Part shown: piece by piece, positions 1 through 7,514 of the stretch | How the letters are laid out: each line of letters begins with the position of its first letter | How positions within the stretch are numbered: the first letter of the stretch is position 1 | NCBI RefSeq assembly: GCF_024266705.1 | Contig: NZ_CP100757.1 | Location: 1,240,001 to 1,304,000 of the forward strand | Length of the DNA stretch: 64,000 bases | Origin: Natrinema gelatinilyticum | Lineage (GTDB): Archaea; Halobacteriota; Halobacteria; Halobacteriales; Natrialbaceae | Direction: 5' to 3' | Made by a program: the position numbers and the translations under genes | Notes under the pieces: model-generated | What the model saw: the letters and a program-made list of their open reading frames with translations, nothing else | The model's database searches: none | Told to the model about the DNA's origin: nothing

Positions 1-173
1 TGCTGGTCCGTCTGCTGGGCGTTCGTCTCCGAGGCATTTTGGCTGGCAGTGGCGCTGCTACCACCCAGTGCGAGTATTCCGGCGAAACCTGCCCCGCGAA
101 GCGCGGTTCGGCGCGTTGCCCGCAGCGGTTCGGAGTCCGATTCTGGCGTCGTGTGGTGTGGCTCGTTACTCAT
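1..173 (-). CDS. Tat-exported protein, N-terminal part only
   Basis: The reading frame begins with ATG at 173 and runs off the left edge, giving 57 residues. After an acidic, polar N-region (MSNEPHHTTPESDSEP) comes a twin-arginine signal: RRTALRGAGFAGILALGG, followed by a small-residue region SSATAS that looks like a cleavage site. After it the chain is rich in N, Q, T and S, as in mature haloarchaeal secreted proteins. Haloarchaea send most secreted and substrate-binding proteins through Tat, so export to the cell surface is expected. The mature domain is outside the window, so no function can be given. Confidence 0.7.
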   Translation of the reverse strand, partial: MSNEPHHTTPESDSEPLRATRRTALRGAGFAGILALGGSSATASQNASETNAQQTDQ

Positions 174-480
174 GCCTCTCTGAGTGTCCCACTATAGCGG
201 TTGGGACCGACTCAGACAACCGTACACCACCGTTCGATATAATACAATGACGAGACTCAAGGATAATTTCATGACATGGTGGTAGTATTAGCTTGATGAC
301 AAACCCTGATTTTCAATATACTATTTGTACCTAGAGTAAGCGATCACGGACCGTAGTTCGTGCTGCACTCGCGCTTTGTATTCAGCAACCACTGATCGTC
401 TATCAGACATCTATCATAAGCAGCCTGCTGACCAGAGAGTATATGCGGTACGGTTTCGGAATTTATGTCCACCCAAAATT

Positions 481-672
481 TCAATAAATCTCGAGTTTCT
501 TTTTATACTTGTCGCCAACTCGATGCTCCGTATATTGCCGAGCATCGTCTCCCCAGCGTCCCTCAATGACGTCCCGGCGGAAGTCTTCGTCGTACTTCCG
601 GGTCAATCCAGCAATAACCCCAGCTGTGGCTCGTCCGCTATTCGGTACGTTCATTCCGTAGTCATCGCGCAT
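481..672 (-). CDS. Small hypothetical protein (63 aa)
   Basis: An ATG-initiated frame of 63 codons, rich in charged residues (D, E, K, R) as expected of haloarchaeal cytoplasmic proteins, for example YDEDFRRDVIEGRWGDDARQ. I do not recognise a family. It sits in a region of decayed genes and may be the tail of a lost larger gene. No signal peptide or membrane segment is present. The opposite strand is also open here but has a less haloarchaeal composition, so the minus frame is preferred. Confidence 0.35.
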   Translation of the reverse strand: MRDDYGMNVPNSGRATAGVIAGLTRKYDEDFRRDVIEGRWGDDARQYTEHRVGDKYKKKLEIY

Positions 673-708
673 CGCCTACCGAACCTCTTTTCTGAGCAAC
701 CACTCCCC

Positions 709-816
709 ATCGTTCTTGAGAAGGATCTCGATCATCACGCGCTGCTTCTCGAGCGAGGCTACTTCTACGAAGTCGAGGACGAACTTCGAGTAACGTCGCT
801 AGAAGAACAGCGCTAA
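709..816 (+). pseudogene. Remnant of a haloarchaeal HTH-type protein C-terminus
   Basis: The last 36 codons of an open frame end in ALLLERGYFYEVEDELRVT followed by a short tail. The pattern LL-x-GY-x-YEV-x-x-x-LRVT resembles the C-terminal part of a family of haloarchaeal winged-helix proteins (DUF7342-like); this is recalled similarity, not a search. No matching N-terminal part is seen upstream in the same frame, so I read it as a fragment of a deleted gene. Confidence 0.3.
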
Positions 817-926
817 TGACTCCTCAAAGAGTTGCCTTACATGCCGATAGATCGGTGCACCAAGCTGCTCGAGTCAATCCTACATCTCGCCACATCGAGG
901 TATCTCGAAAGATAAGCTAACATAAT

Positions 927-1100
927 ATCTCAGAGCGTTCCAGCTCCGCCGAGAATTATATCGAAAACCGGGGCGAGACGCACTCAAACACCCTATTCAA
1001 GCGACTCTATGAAATCAACAATGTGCTACGCAAGAGCGTTGGTACAATATCCACTATGATCCTGCTTCACTCCGCCGCTAAACTAGAACAGATGCATTGA
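927..1100 (+). pseudogene. Coding-looking fragment of unknown family
   Basis: A 58-codon open stretch follows an in-frame TAA and ends with TGA. It has no start codon near its beginning. It reads like real protein (RGETHSNTLFKRLYEINNVL, then a hydrophobic helix near TISTMILLHSAAKLEQ). Together with the fragment at 709-816 it suggests that 480-1100 is the graveyard of one or two genes. The rest of 174-1240 shows nothing further that I can identify. Confidence 0.3.
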
Positions 1101-1240
1101 TTTGTGATTACTGCACTATACTCTAATATGGAACGGCAGGCCCACCACGGCCGCTCGTCACGTTCGTCCGTGAGCGTATTCGACTGTACTACTGACACGG
1201 GAGCCGGTCCGACCCTCGCGTGTGCCCATTGGGCCGCGAC

Positions 1241-2302
1241 ATGACGCTATACGATCGCATCGCAGGCCTTCCGTTGACAATATCGGCTTCGGATCGGACC
1301 AGCCGCCGCCGAGAGATGGTGGGCGGGACAACTCGCGTCACCTCGACGTTCGTCCTGCTGGCGGAAGATGAGTTCGGAGCAGGCGAAGACGTCACTTACG
1401 AGGCCGTCGATCACGAAGCCTTGCCAGATACACTACCGTTCGATTTCGCGGGCGAATATACGTTCGACGAGTTCTCGCAGTCCCTCGAAGCTATCGACCT
1501 CTTTCCGACGAAGCCACCCGAACGCGAAGTCTCGCGGACGTATCGACGGTGGGCAGTCGAGAGTGCCGCACTCGACCTCGCCCTCAAGCAAAACGACACG
1601 ACACTGGCGTCCCGCTTCGGTCGGGAGTACTCACCAGTTCGATTCGTCGCCAGTACACCGGTCCCGGATGGGGACACGACTCGAGTCGAAGAGACACTCA
1701 CGGTCAACCCCACCTGCGAGTTTGCGCTTAAGCCGACCGATGCGTGGACCACAGACACCTTCACGAGACTCGCGGAGACCGACGCGGTCCGCGTGCTCGA
1801 TTTGGACGGCCAGTCCGACGGAGACGGCGACAGTCAAGCACCGAATCCCGAGCTCTATCGCCGGGTCTTCGAGACGTTCCCCGATGCCGTTGTGGCAGAT
1901 CCTGTCGTCTCCGACGACGTACACGACCTGCTCGCGGCGAATTCGGAGCGTCTCTCGTTGGGTGCGTCGGTCCGCAGCACAGCCGACCTCCGTGATGCGC
2001 CATTCGAGCCGGACTGGTGTTCCATTGTCCCATCGCGATTCGGGACCGTCCGGTCGCTTCTCGAGACTATCGAGTATTGTGCGGAGCAGGACATCAGTAT
2101 GTACGGCAGCGGGCAATGCGAACTCTGTGTCGGACGCGGGCATATCCAGCTGCTCGCGTCACTATTCTACCCTGAGGGACCAAACGATGTCGCGCCGCGA
2201 GCGTACAACAAACCGACGATTAGAGCGGACCTGCGCCCAAGTCCTCTTGAGCCGCCCAAGGCCCCGACCGGGATGGAATGGAAACAACTCGAATTCGAGT
2301 AA
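1241..2302 (+). CDS. Enolase-superfamily-like protein
   Basis: A 353-residue protein of the haloarchaeal branch that is usually annotated enolase-like. The N-terminal capping domain (about residues 1-110) contains TRVTSTFVLLAEDEFGAGEDVTY, the typical start of muconate-lactonizing/mandelate-racemase-like folds, followed by YRRWAVESAALDLAL. The barrel part contains VRVLDLDG and AVVADPV strands. The C-terminal CELCVGRGHIQLLASLFYP replaces the usual acid/base region, so chemistry cannot be predicted; many members of this subgroup lack clear catalytic Lys residues. The ATG at 1241 is chosen because the preceding in-frame GTG adds only seven unlikely residues. It stands alone between decayed DNA and an IS remnant. 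Confidence 0.75.
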   Translation: MTLYDRIAGLPLTISASDRTSRRREMVGGTTRVTSTFVLLAEDEFGAGEDVTYEAVDHEALPDTLPFDFAGEYTFDEFSQSLEAIDLFPTKPPEREVSRTYRRWAVESAALDLALKQNDTTLASRFGREYSPVRFVASTPVPDGDTTRVEETLTVNPTCEFALKPTDAWTTDTFTRLAETDAVRVLDLDGQSDGDGDSQAPNPELYRRVFETFPDAVVADPVVSDDVHDLLAANSERLSLGASVRSTADLRDAPFEPDWCSIVPSRFGTVRSLLETIEYCAEQDISMYGSGQCELCVGRGHIQLLASLFYPEGPNDVAPRAYNKPTIRADLRPSPLEPPKAPTGMEWKQLEFE

Positions 2303-2382
2303 CGGGCGACGTGCTGAGGAGTTCAGCTGCCTATCGGTAGAGTCCATCTTCTGGACTTTGAATCTCACCTGAATCGGCTTCA

Positions 2383-2869
2383 TTAGCTGTAATTGAGGGC
2401 GCTAACCCCCCTTCTGCTCACGGCGACGCCGTTCGCATGGTCAGCGGGACCGACGGTCCCGCGCTATCCTCAGCGAGCGAAGCGAGCAAGGAGGGGAGAC
2501 AACGCCCGCACGTCTTGTTTTCGTGTGAATCGGCACCCTTACTACCACAGCGGTCGAACGGGGTAGTAAGATGCTCACCACGCTTCCGGCGGTGTTCAAA
2601 CGCGACAACAAGCGTGCATCGTCGGTTGTGGCCGAGTGTCGAACCGGTAGGAGTGGGACACTCCGAACCACCTGTCAAGGGAAGCCGCCTGTGGAGTCTG
2701 GAACCGTCCGCAGAACGCCAACAGCGTTCTGCCGGGCCGCACGAGACGCGGAGCGTCTTGTGGACGCTGTGGGGACGTTCCCTGCACGTTCCGACACCGA
2801 AGCAGGAAGCTCCGTCCTTAACAAGCGAGGGCCGGGGAGGCCCGAGCGCGGTAGGGCAGGGTAGTTCAC
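2383..2869 (+). mobile_element. IS200/IS605-type tnpB remnant, family A copy 1
   Basis: A 487-bp sequence repeated at 60171-60597 with very high identity. Both copies begin TTAGCTGTAATTGAGGGC and end GTAGGGCAGGGTAGTTCAC. One frame near the end reads PARSDTEAGSSVLNKRG, which resembles the C-terminal tails of haloarchaeal IS1341-type TnpB proteins. The copy therefore looks like a tnpB 3' end plus right end, without transposase. It contains a 60-bp double-hairpin module (2706-2765) missing from the second copy. Confidence 0.7.
2706..2765. repeat. 60-bp double-hairpin module inside family A copy 1
   Basis: The module begins GTCC and ends GGAC. It holds two adjacent stem-loops: GCAGAACGC/GCGTTCTGC with a 5-base loop (2710-2732), and ACGAGACGC/GCGTCTTGT with loop GGA. 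The family A copy at 60 kb lacks exactly these 60 bases, and 12121-12180 holds the same module in reverse orientation. Confidence 0.75.
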
Positions 2870-2885
2870 TGCGTTCTCGAAACAC

Positions 2886-3050
2886 GTGAAACTGACATTC
2901 GTGTGTGGAACGCACCTCGAGCCGGAGACGCCCAGCGGGACGGCTCCGGAGAGACAGGCCTTGGACTTGAAAGAGACGGACACGGTAGACGAGGAACAGA
3001 TCGCTTCCTGGATCCGGCAGGCCGCCGACAATCCGGGGATGGGCTGGTGA
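2886..3050 (+). CDS. Short acidic ORF (54 aa), possibly a truncated gene end
   Basis: A GTG-initiated frame of 54 residues directly after the family A remnant. The second half (LKETDTVDEEQIASWIRQAA, then DNPGMGW) is acidic and helical like a genuine haloarchaeal protein end. The first half is weaker. It may be the 3' end of a gene cut off by the insertion. I recognise no family. Confidence 0.3.
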   Translation: MKLTFVCGTHLEPETPSGTAPERQALDLKETDTVDEEQIASWIRQAADNPGMGW

Positions 3051-3296
3051 TGAAGCCCGCTCCGGTGTGAGAGCCGTCGGGCAGCCGCGAACCTCACCTA
3101 AAAGTGTGCTGACAACTGCTGCCTCTATAGCTAACGGCTAGCTGCGTCCATCCTCTCCATCTTGCGCGCCGTTTCTGTCAATATTTGGCACTATCTGACC
3201 GTTGAAGAAGTGATGAACTCGCAACATGAGTATTATAGCTCTTTTTGTGCGTCGTGCTCGCGATCGCTCGGTGGAGGGCCGAACACTGCACCTGCT

Positions 3297-3395
3297 CTGC
3301 GAACTCTCGTCGTGGATGCGGTACTCCTCGTGGACGAACTTGTCGGCCGTTTCAGGGTTCCTGCCGTTCCACACCTTCTCTAGAGCAGGTCGTGG
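3297..3395 (-). pseudogene. SnoaL-like (ester cyclase family) fragment
   Basis: The minus strand reads VWNGRNPETADKFVHEEYRI followed by HDESSQ. This matches the signature stretch near the N-terminus of SnoaL-like polyketide-cyclase proteins (WN-x-G/RN-x-x-x-x-x-x-FV-x-x-x-Y-x-xHD). Beyond HDESSQ the frame turns into non-homologous sequence and no start or complete domain is present. It is a gene fragment, not a functional gene. Confidence 0.4.
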
Positions 3396-3551
3396 TCCCT
3401 CTATCTCTCGCCGGTACCGACGTGTGCTACCGTCGAGGGTACTGCAGGGAGCATCGTGAAGAAGTTTCCAGTCCTCTGAGCAACCGGTAGATGACCCAAT
3501 AACGACGTTTAACCAAAGAGTTAAGTATTCGCCCGGTATTTATTCAACTGG

Positions 3552-3890
3552 ATGGTTGAACGACTACCGGACGATCTCGATCTCGACGCGGTCTTCCAGG
3601 CGCTGGCACACCCCATCCGTCGGGACATCCTCGAACAGGTAGCCGACGGACCGGAGAGCGTCAGCGACCTGGCCGAACCGCACGACGTCTCACTCGCCGC
3701 CGTCTCGAAGCACCTCCACGTCCTGGAGGACGCCGGCCTGATCGACATCGAGAAGGACGGTCGCGTTCGCCGCTGCCACCTCAACGCTGCGCCGCTTTCC
3801 GCCGCGTTTGGCTGGCTCACCCGGTACCGCGTCTTCTGGGAGGACCGGTTCGACGCGCTGGCCATCCATCTGGAGGAAGAAGATCAATGA
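3552..3890 (+). CDS. ArsR-family winged-helix transcription regulator
   Basis: A 112-residue single-domain regulator. The ArsR/HTH_20 fold is visible: FQALAHPIRRDILEQVADGP (helices 1-2), then SVSDLAEPHDVSLAAVSKHL as the DNA-recognition helix, then HVLEDAGLIDIEKDGRVRRC forming the wing. No metal-binding ELxCxC motif is present, so it is not a classical metal sensor. It overlaps the following AHSA1 gene by four bases (ATGA), so the two are translated together. ArsR plus AHSA1/SRPBCC pairs are common in bacteria and archaea, where the regulator represses its own operon. The start ATG lies shortly behind AT-rich promoter DNA, so a leaderless transcript is likely. Confidence 0.88.
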   Translation: MVERLPDDLDLDAVFQALAHPIRRDILEQVADGPESVSDLAEPHDVSLAAVSKHLHVLEDAGLIDIEKDGRVRRCHLNAAPLSAAFGWLTRYRVFWEDRFDALAIHLEEEDQ

Positions 3891-4387
3891 CAACCAATGG
3901 CAACGGCGACGACGGACAGCAGACCGACACCAGGACCGGCGAGCGAAGCATGACCGTGAGCCGCGTCATCGAGGCGACTCCAGAGCGGGTCTACGAGGCC
4001 TTCGTTGATCCTGACGACCTCGCCCAGTGGCTCCCACCGACCGGTTTCAGCGCCGAGGTCCACCACCTCGAGCCCGAGGTGGGTGGGACGTACCGTGCCA
4101 CGTTCACGGGTGAGACCGAGGAGCTGGTCGAGTACGGCTCGACCTTCGGCGGCACCTACCTGGAGCTGGTTCCAGGCGAGCGGATCGTCTATACCGACTC
4201 GTTCGAGACAGACGACCCGGCGATGGCCGGAGAAATGACGGTGACGGTCACCTTCGAGGCGGTTTCTGAGGGGACCGAGGTCACCGTCCGCCACGAGGGA
4301 TTCCCCCCGGCAATTCCCCCGAGCGACGCCAACGAGGGATGGAACGACTCACTCGAGAACCTCGCGGATCTGGTCGAGGGGGCGTAA
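3887..4387 (+). CDS. AHSA1/SRPBCC-domain protein
   Basis: A 166-residue protein with a START/Bet v1-like (AHSA1) domain. After a hydrophilic N-terminal extension of about 20 residues it reads SRVIEATPERVYEAFVDPDD followed by LAQWLPP, the standard first strand and helix of the family. The C-terminal helix region reads GFPPAIPPSDANEGW...NDSLENLADLVEG. Family members bind hydrophobic ligands in a cavity; a specific ligand cannot be told. It is translationally coupled to the ArsR regulator (overlap 3887-3890), and another AHSA1 gene follows after two bases. Confidence 0.85.
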   Translation: MTTNGNGDDGQQTDTRTGERSMTVSRVIEATPERVYEAFVDPDDLAQWLPPTGFSAEVHHLEPEVGGTYRATFTGETEELVEYGSTFGGTYLELVPGERIVYTDSFETDDPAMAGEMTVTVTFEAVSEGTEVTVRHEGFPPAIPPSDANEGWNDSLENLADLVEGA

Positions 4388-4389
4388 CG

Positions 4390-4836
4390 ATGATCGAAAC
4401 GACCGACACGAGCCTGACGATCCGCCGGACGTTCGATGCGCCGCTCGAGCGCGTCTTCCGGGCGTTCACGGAGCCCGTGGAACTGGAGGAGTGGTTCGCT
4501 CCCGCACCGGGTGATGTGATGACTGAGATCCAGACCTTCGCTCCCAAGCCCGACGGTGAGCGCTCGATCCGCTTTCACATGGACGACGACTGGTTCGGAA
4601 GTGACGGTGCGTTCGAGGAAGTCGTCGAGAACGAACGGATAGTCTACACGGACCAGTGGGTCAACTTCCCGGAAGCCGAGGTCGACAGCCGCGTTATCGT
4701 CGAGTTCTCCGACGCCGAGGACGGCACCGAGGTCGTCCTCACCCACGAGCAACTCCCGGACGGCGATGCTGTCGGGGGTGCCGGGATGGGCTGGGAGAAC
4801 TCCCTCGGAAATCTAGAGGAGATGCTCGCAGCATGA
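4390..4836 (+). CDS. AHSA1/SRPBCC-domain protein, second paralogue
   Basis: A 148-residue AHSA1 protein. LTIRRTFDAPLERVFRAFTE opens the domain, LEEWFAP follows, and GWENSLGNLEEMLA closes it. ATG at 4390 is preferred over an upstream in-frame ATG inside the previous gene because the family begins with TxxSLTIRRTFDAP. It follows the first AHSA1 gene by two bases, so it belongs to the ArsR operon. It is clearly a diverged duplicate of its neighbour. A third copy was started just downstream but is truncated. Confidence 0.85.
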   Translation: MIETTDTSLTIRRTFDAPLERVFRAFTEPVELEEWFAPAPGDVMTEIQTFAPKPDGERSIRFHMDDDWFGSDGAFEEVVENERIVYTDQWVNFPEAEVDSRVIVEFSDAEDGTEVVLTHEQLPDGDAVGGAGMGWENSLGNLEEMLAA

Positions 4837-4934
4837 TGACCGAGATGGAGACGAGCGAGACGAGTCCGACGATTCGCCGAACGTTCGACCCGTCACTGGC
4901 ACACCGTCAGGGCCGGCAGCGGAAATGGAGATGA
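4833..4934 (+). pseudogene. Truncated third AHSA1 gene
   Basis: An ATG overlapping the preceding stop opens METSETSPTIRRTFDPSLAH, nearly the same N-terminus as the second AHSA1 protein (TSLTIRRTFDAPLER). After FDPSLAH the reading frame changes abruptly to unrelated RQGRQRKWR and stops. A deletion has removed the rest of the gene and joined its first 25 codons to the start of the SDR gene, whose ATG lies inside this frame. Confidence 0.6.
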
Positions 4935-5680
4935 TATTAGAGGGGCAGATCGCCGTGATCTACGGTGCTGGCGGGTCGATCGGCGGCGCCGTCGCTCGCA
5001 CCTTCGCTCGTGAAGGCGCCCGAGTCTTCCTCGCCGGGCGAACTGCGGCTCCGCTTGAGGCGGTCGCCGACGACATCCGTTCGCACGGCGGCGAGGCGGA
5101 CACTGCCATTGTTGACGCCCTCGACGAGCAGACCGTCGACGAATTCGTCGACTCGGTGGTTGAGGAGACCGGCCGGCTCGACATCTCGTTCAACCTCGTC
5201 ACCTACGGGGACGTCCAGGAACCGTTGATGGAGATCTCGGCCGATGACTTCACCCACCCAATCACAACGGCGACCCGGACGCAGTTCCTGACGACGAGGG
5301 CGGCCGCACGGCACATGGTCGAGCAGGAGTCCGGGGTAATCCTGACGTTCGGAGGCGGTGGACCCCAAACGCCGCCTGACCTCGGCGGCTTCAAAGTCTC
5401 GCTCGACGCCCTCGAGAGCCTTCGCCGGCAGTGGGCGGTCGAACTCGGCCCCCACGGCATCCGCGTCGTCACTCTGAAGACTGGGGGCGTTCCCGAGTCC
5501 ATCCCGGACGACATCCCTGGGCGCGACGAAATCATTCGCGAGACCGAAGCGGACGCGTTGCTGGACCGAACCGCGACGCTATCAGACGTGGGCGAGGTCG
5601 CAGCCTTCGTCGCCTCGGATCGTGCTCGCACCATCACTGGCACGCCGGTGAACATCTCCTGCGGGGCGCTGGTGGACTAA
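4925..5680 (+). CDS. SDR-family protein lacking the catalytic tyrosine
   Basis: A 251-residue classical-length short-chain dehydrogenase/reductase fold. The nucleotide-binding motif is seen as VIYGAGGSIGGAVARTFARE, then FLAGR after strand 2, and the DALDE and NLVTYGD segments. The normal active-site YxxxK is replaced: the aligned stretch is PDLGGFKVSLDALESL, with Leu where Tyr should be and the Lys kept. The usual catalytic Ser strand reads ILTFGGGGP. The C-terminus ITGTPVNISCGALVD is normal. It may therefore bind NAD(P) without standard SDR catalysis. It is cotranscribed with the ArsR-AHSA1 genes; a second in-frame ATG at 4931 is an equal start candidate. Confidence 0.85.
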   Translation: MEMILEGQIAVIYGAGGSIGGAVARTFAREGARVFLAGRTAAPLEAVADDIRSHGGEADTAIVDALDEQTVDEFVDSVVEETGRLDISFNLVTYGDVQEPLMEISADDFTHPITTATRTQFLTTRAAARHMVEQESGVILTFGGGGPQTPPDLGGFKVSLDALESLRRQWAVELGPHGIRVVTLKTGGVPESIPDDIPGRDEIIRETEADALLDRTATLSDVGEVAAFVASDRARTITGTPVNISCGALVD

Positions 5681-5702
5681 GATGACTGGCACTACCTTGA
5701 AT

Positions 5703-6135
5703 AGCGAGAGAGTCCCGCCGTTCACGGCGTCCGCAGAACGCGACGCGTTCTGATGGGCATCGCAACCCGTCGGGTTGCTCAACGGGCGTGAATCGCGTCT
5801 GTGTTCACGTTCACTTCGCACTCCTCGAATGTATGTCGGCCGGGTTCGTCCTGGAAGACACTGACCTGGGAAAACTGGAGGTGGGTTGGCGTTCCTCCGG
5901 TATCACAAACGCGAGCCTGCCCGAGTCAGACGCGGACGTGAGTCCGAGTCAGGTGGATGGCACCGCCCGCACGGGTCTAGCGGATATTCACGCACACCAC
6001 GCCTCTCACGAGGCCCGACGGCGTGCGTGCAATCCGGTGTACCCGCACGGGGAGGGGAATCGTGCCTCCGGTGGTGTCGGAGCGGCCGACGTCACGCGAG
6101 AGGAACCCACGGCGTTCACGCCGGGGAGGATGTCA
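5703..6135 (+). mobile_element. IS605-type remnant, family B copy 1
   Basis: A 433-bp sequence repeated at 16402-16823. It begins AGCGAGAGAGTCCCGCCG and ends with a GC stem followed by GAGGATGTCA, the same terminal sequence as the intact tnpB element at 11220. Two hairpins lie near its left end: GCAGAACGC-type (5733-5752) and GCAACCC/GGGTTGC just after. Neither copy codes for a full protein. The last bases form the stop codon of the convergent LysE gene. Confidence 0.65.
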
Positions 6136-6771
6136 TGCGGTGGTCCTTCGTTCGAAGGCGAGTTTAATGCCAAACCCGACCAGAACGCTTCCACTCGCCA
6201 TTCGCAGCACTGTTTTCACGAGCTCTCGCTCCGTGACCACCCTCCGTGCTCTGGCCGCGAACACCGCCAGCAGCGCCTGATAGACGAAGCCCAGACTGGC
6301 AAACAAAACGCCAAGCATGAATAGCTGGACGGAAACCGCACCTTCTGGTTGAACGAACTGCGGGAGAAACGCGAGGAAGAAAATCGCTACCTTCGGATTC
6401 AGGACGTTGATCATCAGGGCATCTCGATACGATTCACGTGGCGTGTAGGTGGTACTCTCGGGCGTCACCTCAAACTCTTCCGAGTTTCTGAGCGTCTGAA
6501 TGCCGAGGTACACGAGATATGCCGCCCCGAGGAGTTTGACGATCGTGAATGCTACCGCCGATGCTCGTAACAGGGTGGAAAGGCCGAGTATAGCTGCGGT
6601 CGTGTGGACGAGACTTCCGGAGGAGGATCCAAGCGCAGCCGTGATGCCCGAGGTGCGCCCATCACTGATACTCCTGGTCAACGTGTAGATACTGTCCGGA
6701 CCGGGGGAGACGATGAGGGCGATTGCGATCGGGATGAATGCGAGAACGGTACGTTCATCAAGCATGCTCAC
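6133..6771 (-). CDS. LysE/RhtB-family exporter
   Basis: A 212-residue membrane protein. The signature of the family is at the N-terminus: LAFIPIAIALIVSPGPDSIY, followed by a second segment GSSSGSLVHTTAAILGLSTL, LLGAAYLVYLGIQTL, the NVLNPKVAIFFLAFLPQFV motif, and two C-terminal helices, making about six membrane segments. LysE/RhtB proteins export amino acids or related small metabolites out of the cell. Its stop codon TGA belongs to the GAGGATGTCA end of the family B remnant, so the native C-terminus may have been slightly altered. It is divergent from the DUF3995 gene at 6818. Confidence 0.88.
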   Translation of the reverse strand: MSMLDERTVLAFIPIAIALIVSPGPDSIYTLTRSISDGRTSGITAALGSSSGSLVHTTAAILGLSTLLRASAVAFTIVKLLGAAYLVYLGIQTLRNSEEFEVTPESTTYTPRESYRDALMINVLNPKVAIFFLAFLPQFVQPEGAVSVQLFMLGVLFASLGFVYQALLAVFAARARRVVTERELVKTVLRMASGSVLVGFGIKLAFERRTTA

Positions 6772-6817
6772 CGATACACGTGTGAGTATAATAATTCATT
6801 CTTCTAGCATTGTCGAG

Positions 6818-7381
6818 ATGATTGATATACCCTCTCAGTCGGCTACAGTAACCACGTCAGCTGTTGAGGGGCTCAACAAAGCCGAAATGGAGGACTCAGA
6901 TTTGCCACTGAGAGAGAGGACGGCCGACCAGACCGACAGGCGACCATGGTTGACAACCCGGGCGATCTATGCGGCCTGTGCGTGGGCTCTTCTGTTCACG
7001 GTTCCACATATATACTGGGCCGTCGGAGGGACCGCCGGGCTTGCAGGCCATCCGATGACGGGACGATTATGGGTCATAAACGTAGTTGCTATCCCACTGT
7101 TACTCCTCGCTGTCGTGGTCGCCCTCGCAACAGTTCGCCCATGGGGTCGGGTCGTGCCTCGTTGGCTCCTGCTTCTCTCAATCTGGGGAGTAGGAGTAGT
7201 GTTAACCTTGCGAGGCACGATCGGCCTCGTTCAACGAATTCTTTCGTTTGGTGACATTGGACACCAACCGTTTCTCGCCTTGTTCGCGGATCCATGGTTT
7301 GTACTCGGAGGAGTGCTGTTCAGCGTGGTGGCTTGGGACTACACTAGACGGCTACAGCACGGGCGAGACGGTACGCCGTGA
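6818..7381 (+). CDS. DUF3995-family membrane protein
   Basis: A 187-residue protein with a polar N-terminus of about 45 residues and four predicted membrane helices: AIYAACAWALLFTVPHIYWA, WVINVVAIPLLLLAVVVALA, WLLLLSIWGVGVVLTLRGTI and PWFVLGGVLFSVVAWDYTRR. The motif PHIYWAVGGTAGL is typical of DUF3995 proteins, whose function is unknown. ATG at 6818 is used; ATG at 6887 (MEDSDLPLRE) is also reasonable because the first 23 residues have no family counterpart. It is transcribed away from the LysE gene through a short shared promoter region. Confidence 0.7.
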   Translation: MIDIPSQSATVTTSAVEGLNKAEMEDSDLPLRERTADQTDRRPWLTTRAIYAACAWALLFTVPHIYWAVGGTAGLAGHPMTGRLWVINVVAIPLLLLAVVVALATVRPWGRVVPRWLLLLSIWGVGVVLTLRGTIGLVQRILSFGDIGHQPFLALFADPWFVLGGVLFSVVAWDYTRRLQHGRDGTP

Positions 7382-7472
7382 CATCCTAATGTCAGAATTC
7401 AGTCCTCGTGCTTGCCCACGAAGCGTTTGCCGTGCTGGGAAAGCCAAACGATAAAACATCGTTCAATTTTAC

Positions 7473-7493
7473 GTTATTAGTTGGACTAATAAC
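7473..7493. promoter_or_regulatory. 21-bp perfect palindrome upstream of the epimerase
   Basis: Arms GTTATTAGT and ACTAATAAC surround TGG, ending 21 bases before the ATG at 7515. The arms are AT-rich and there is no T-run after them, so an operator overlapping the basal promoter is more likely than a terminator. Confidence 0.5.
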
Positions 7494-7514
7494 CAAGGAC
7501 ACAGTACTGTTCCT

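Noticed and set aside
2437..2889. A 150-codon protein inside family A copy 1
   Set aside because: Basic, Ser/Arg-rich frame generated by repeat DNA; only the short tail in another frame resembles TnpB.
5788..6324. A protein encoded by family B repeats
   Set aside because: The open frame is similar in both copies only because the DNA is; it differs in length, lacks a consistent start and has no haloarchaeal composition.
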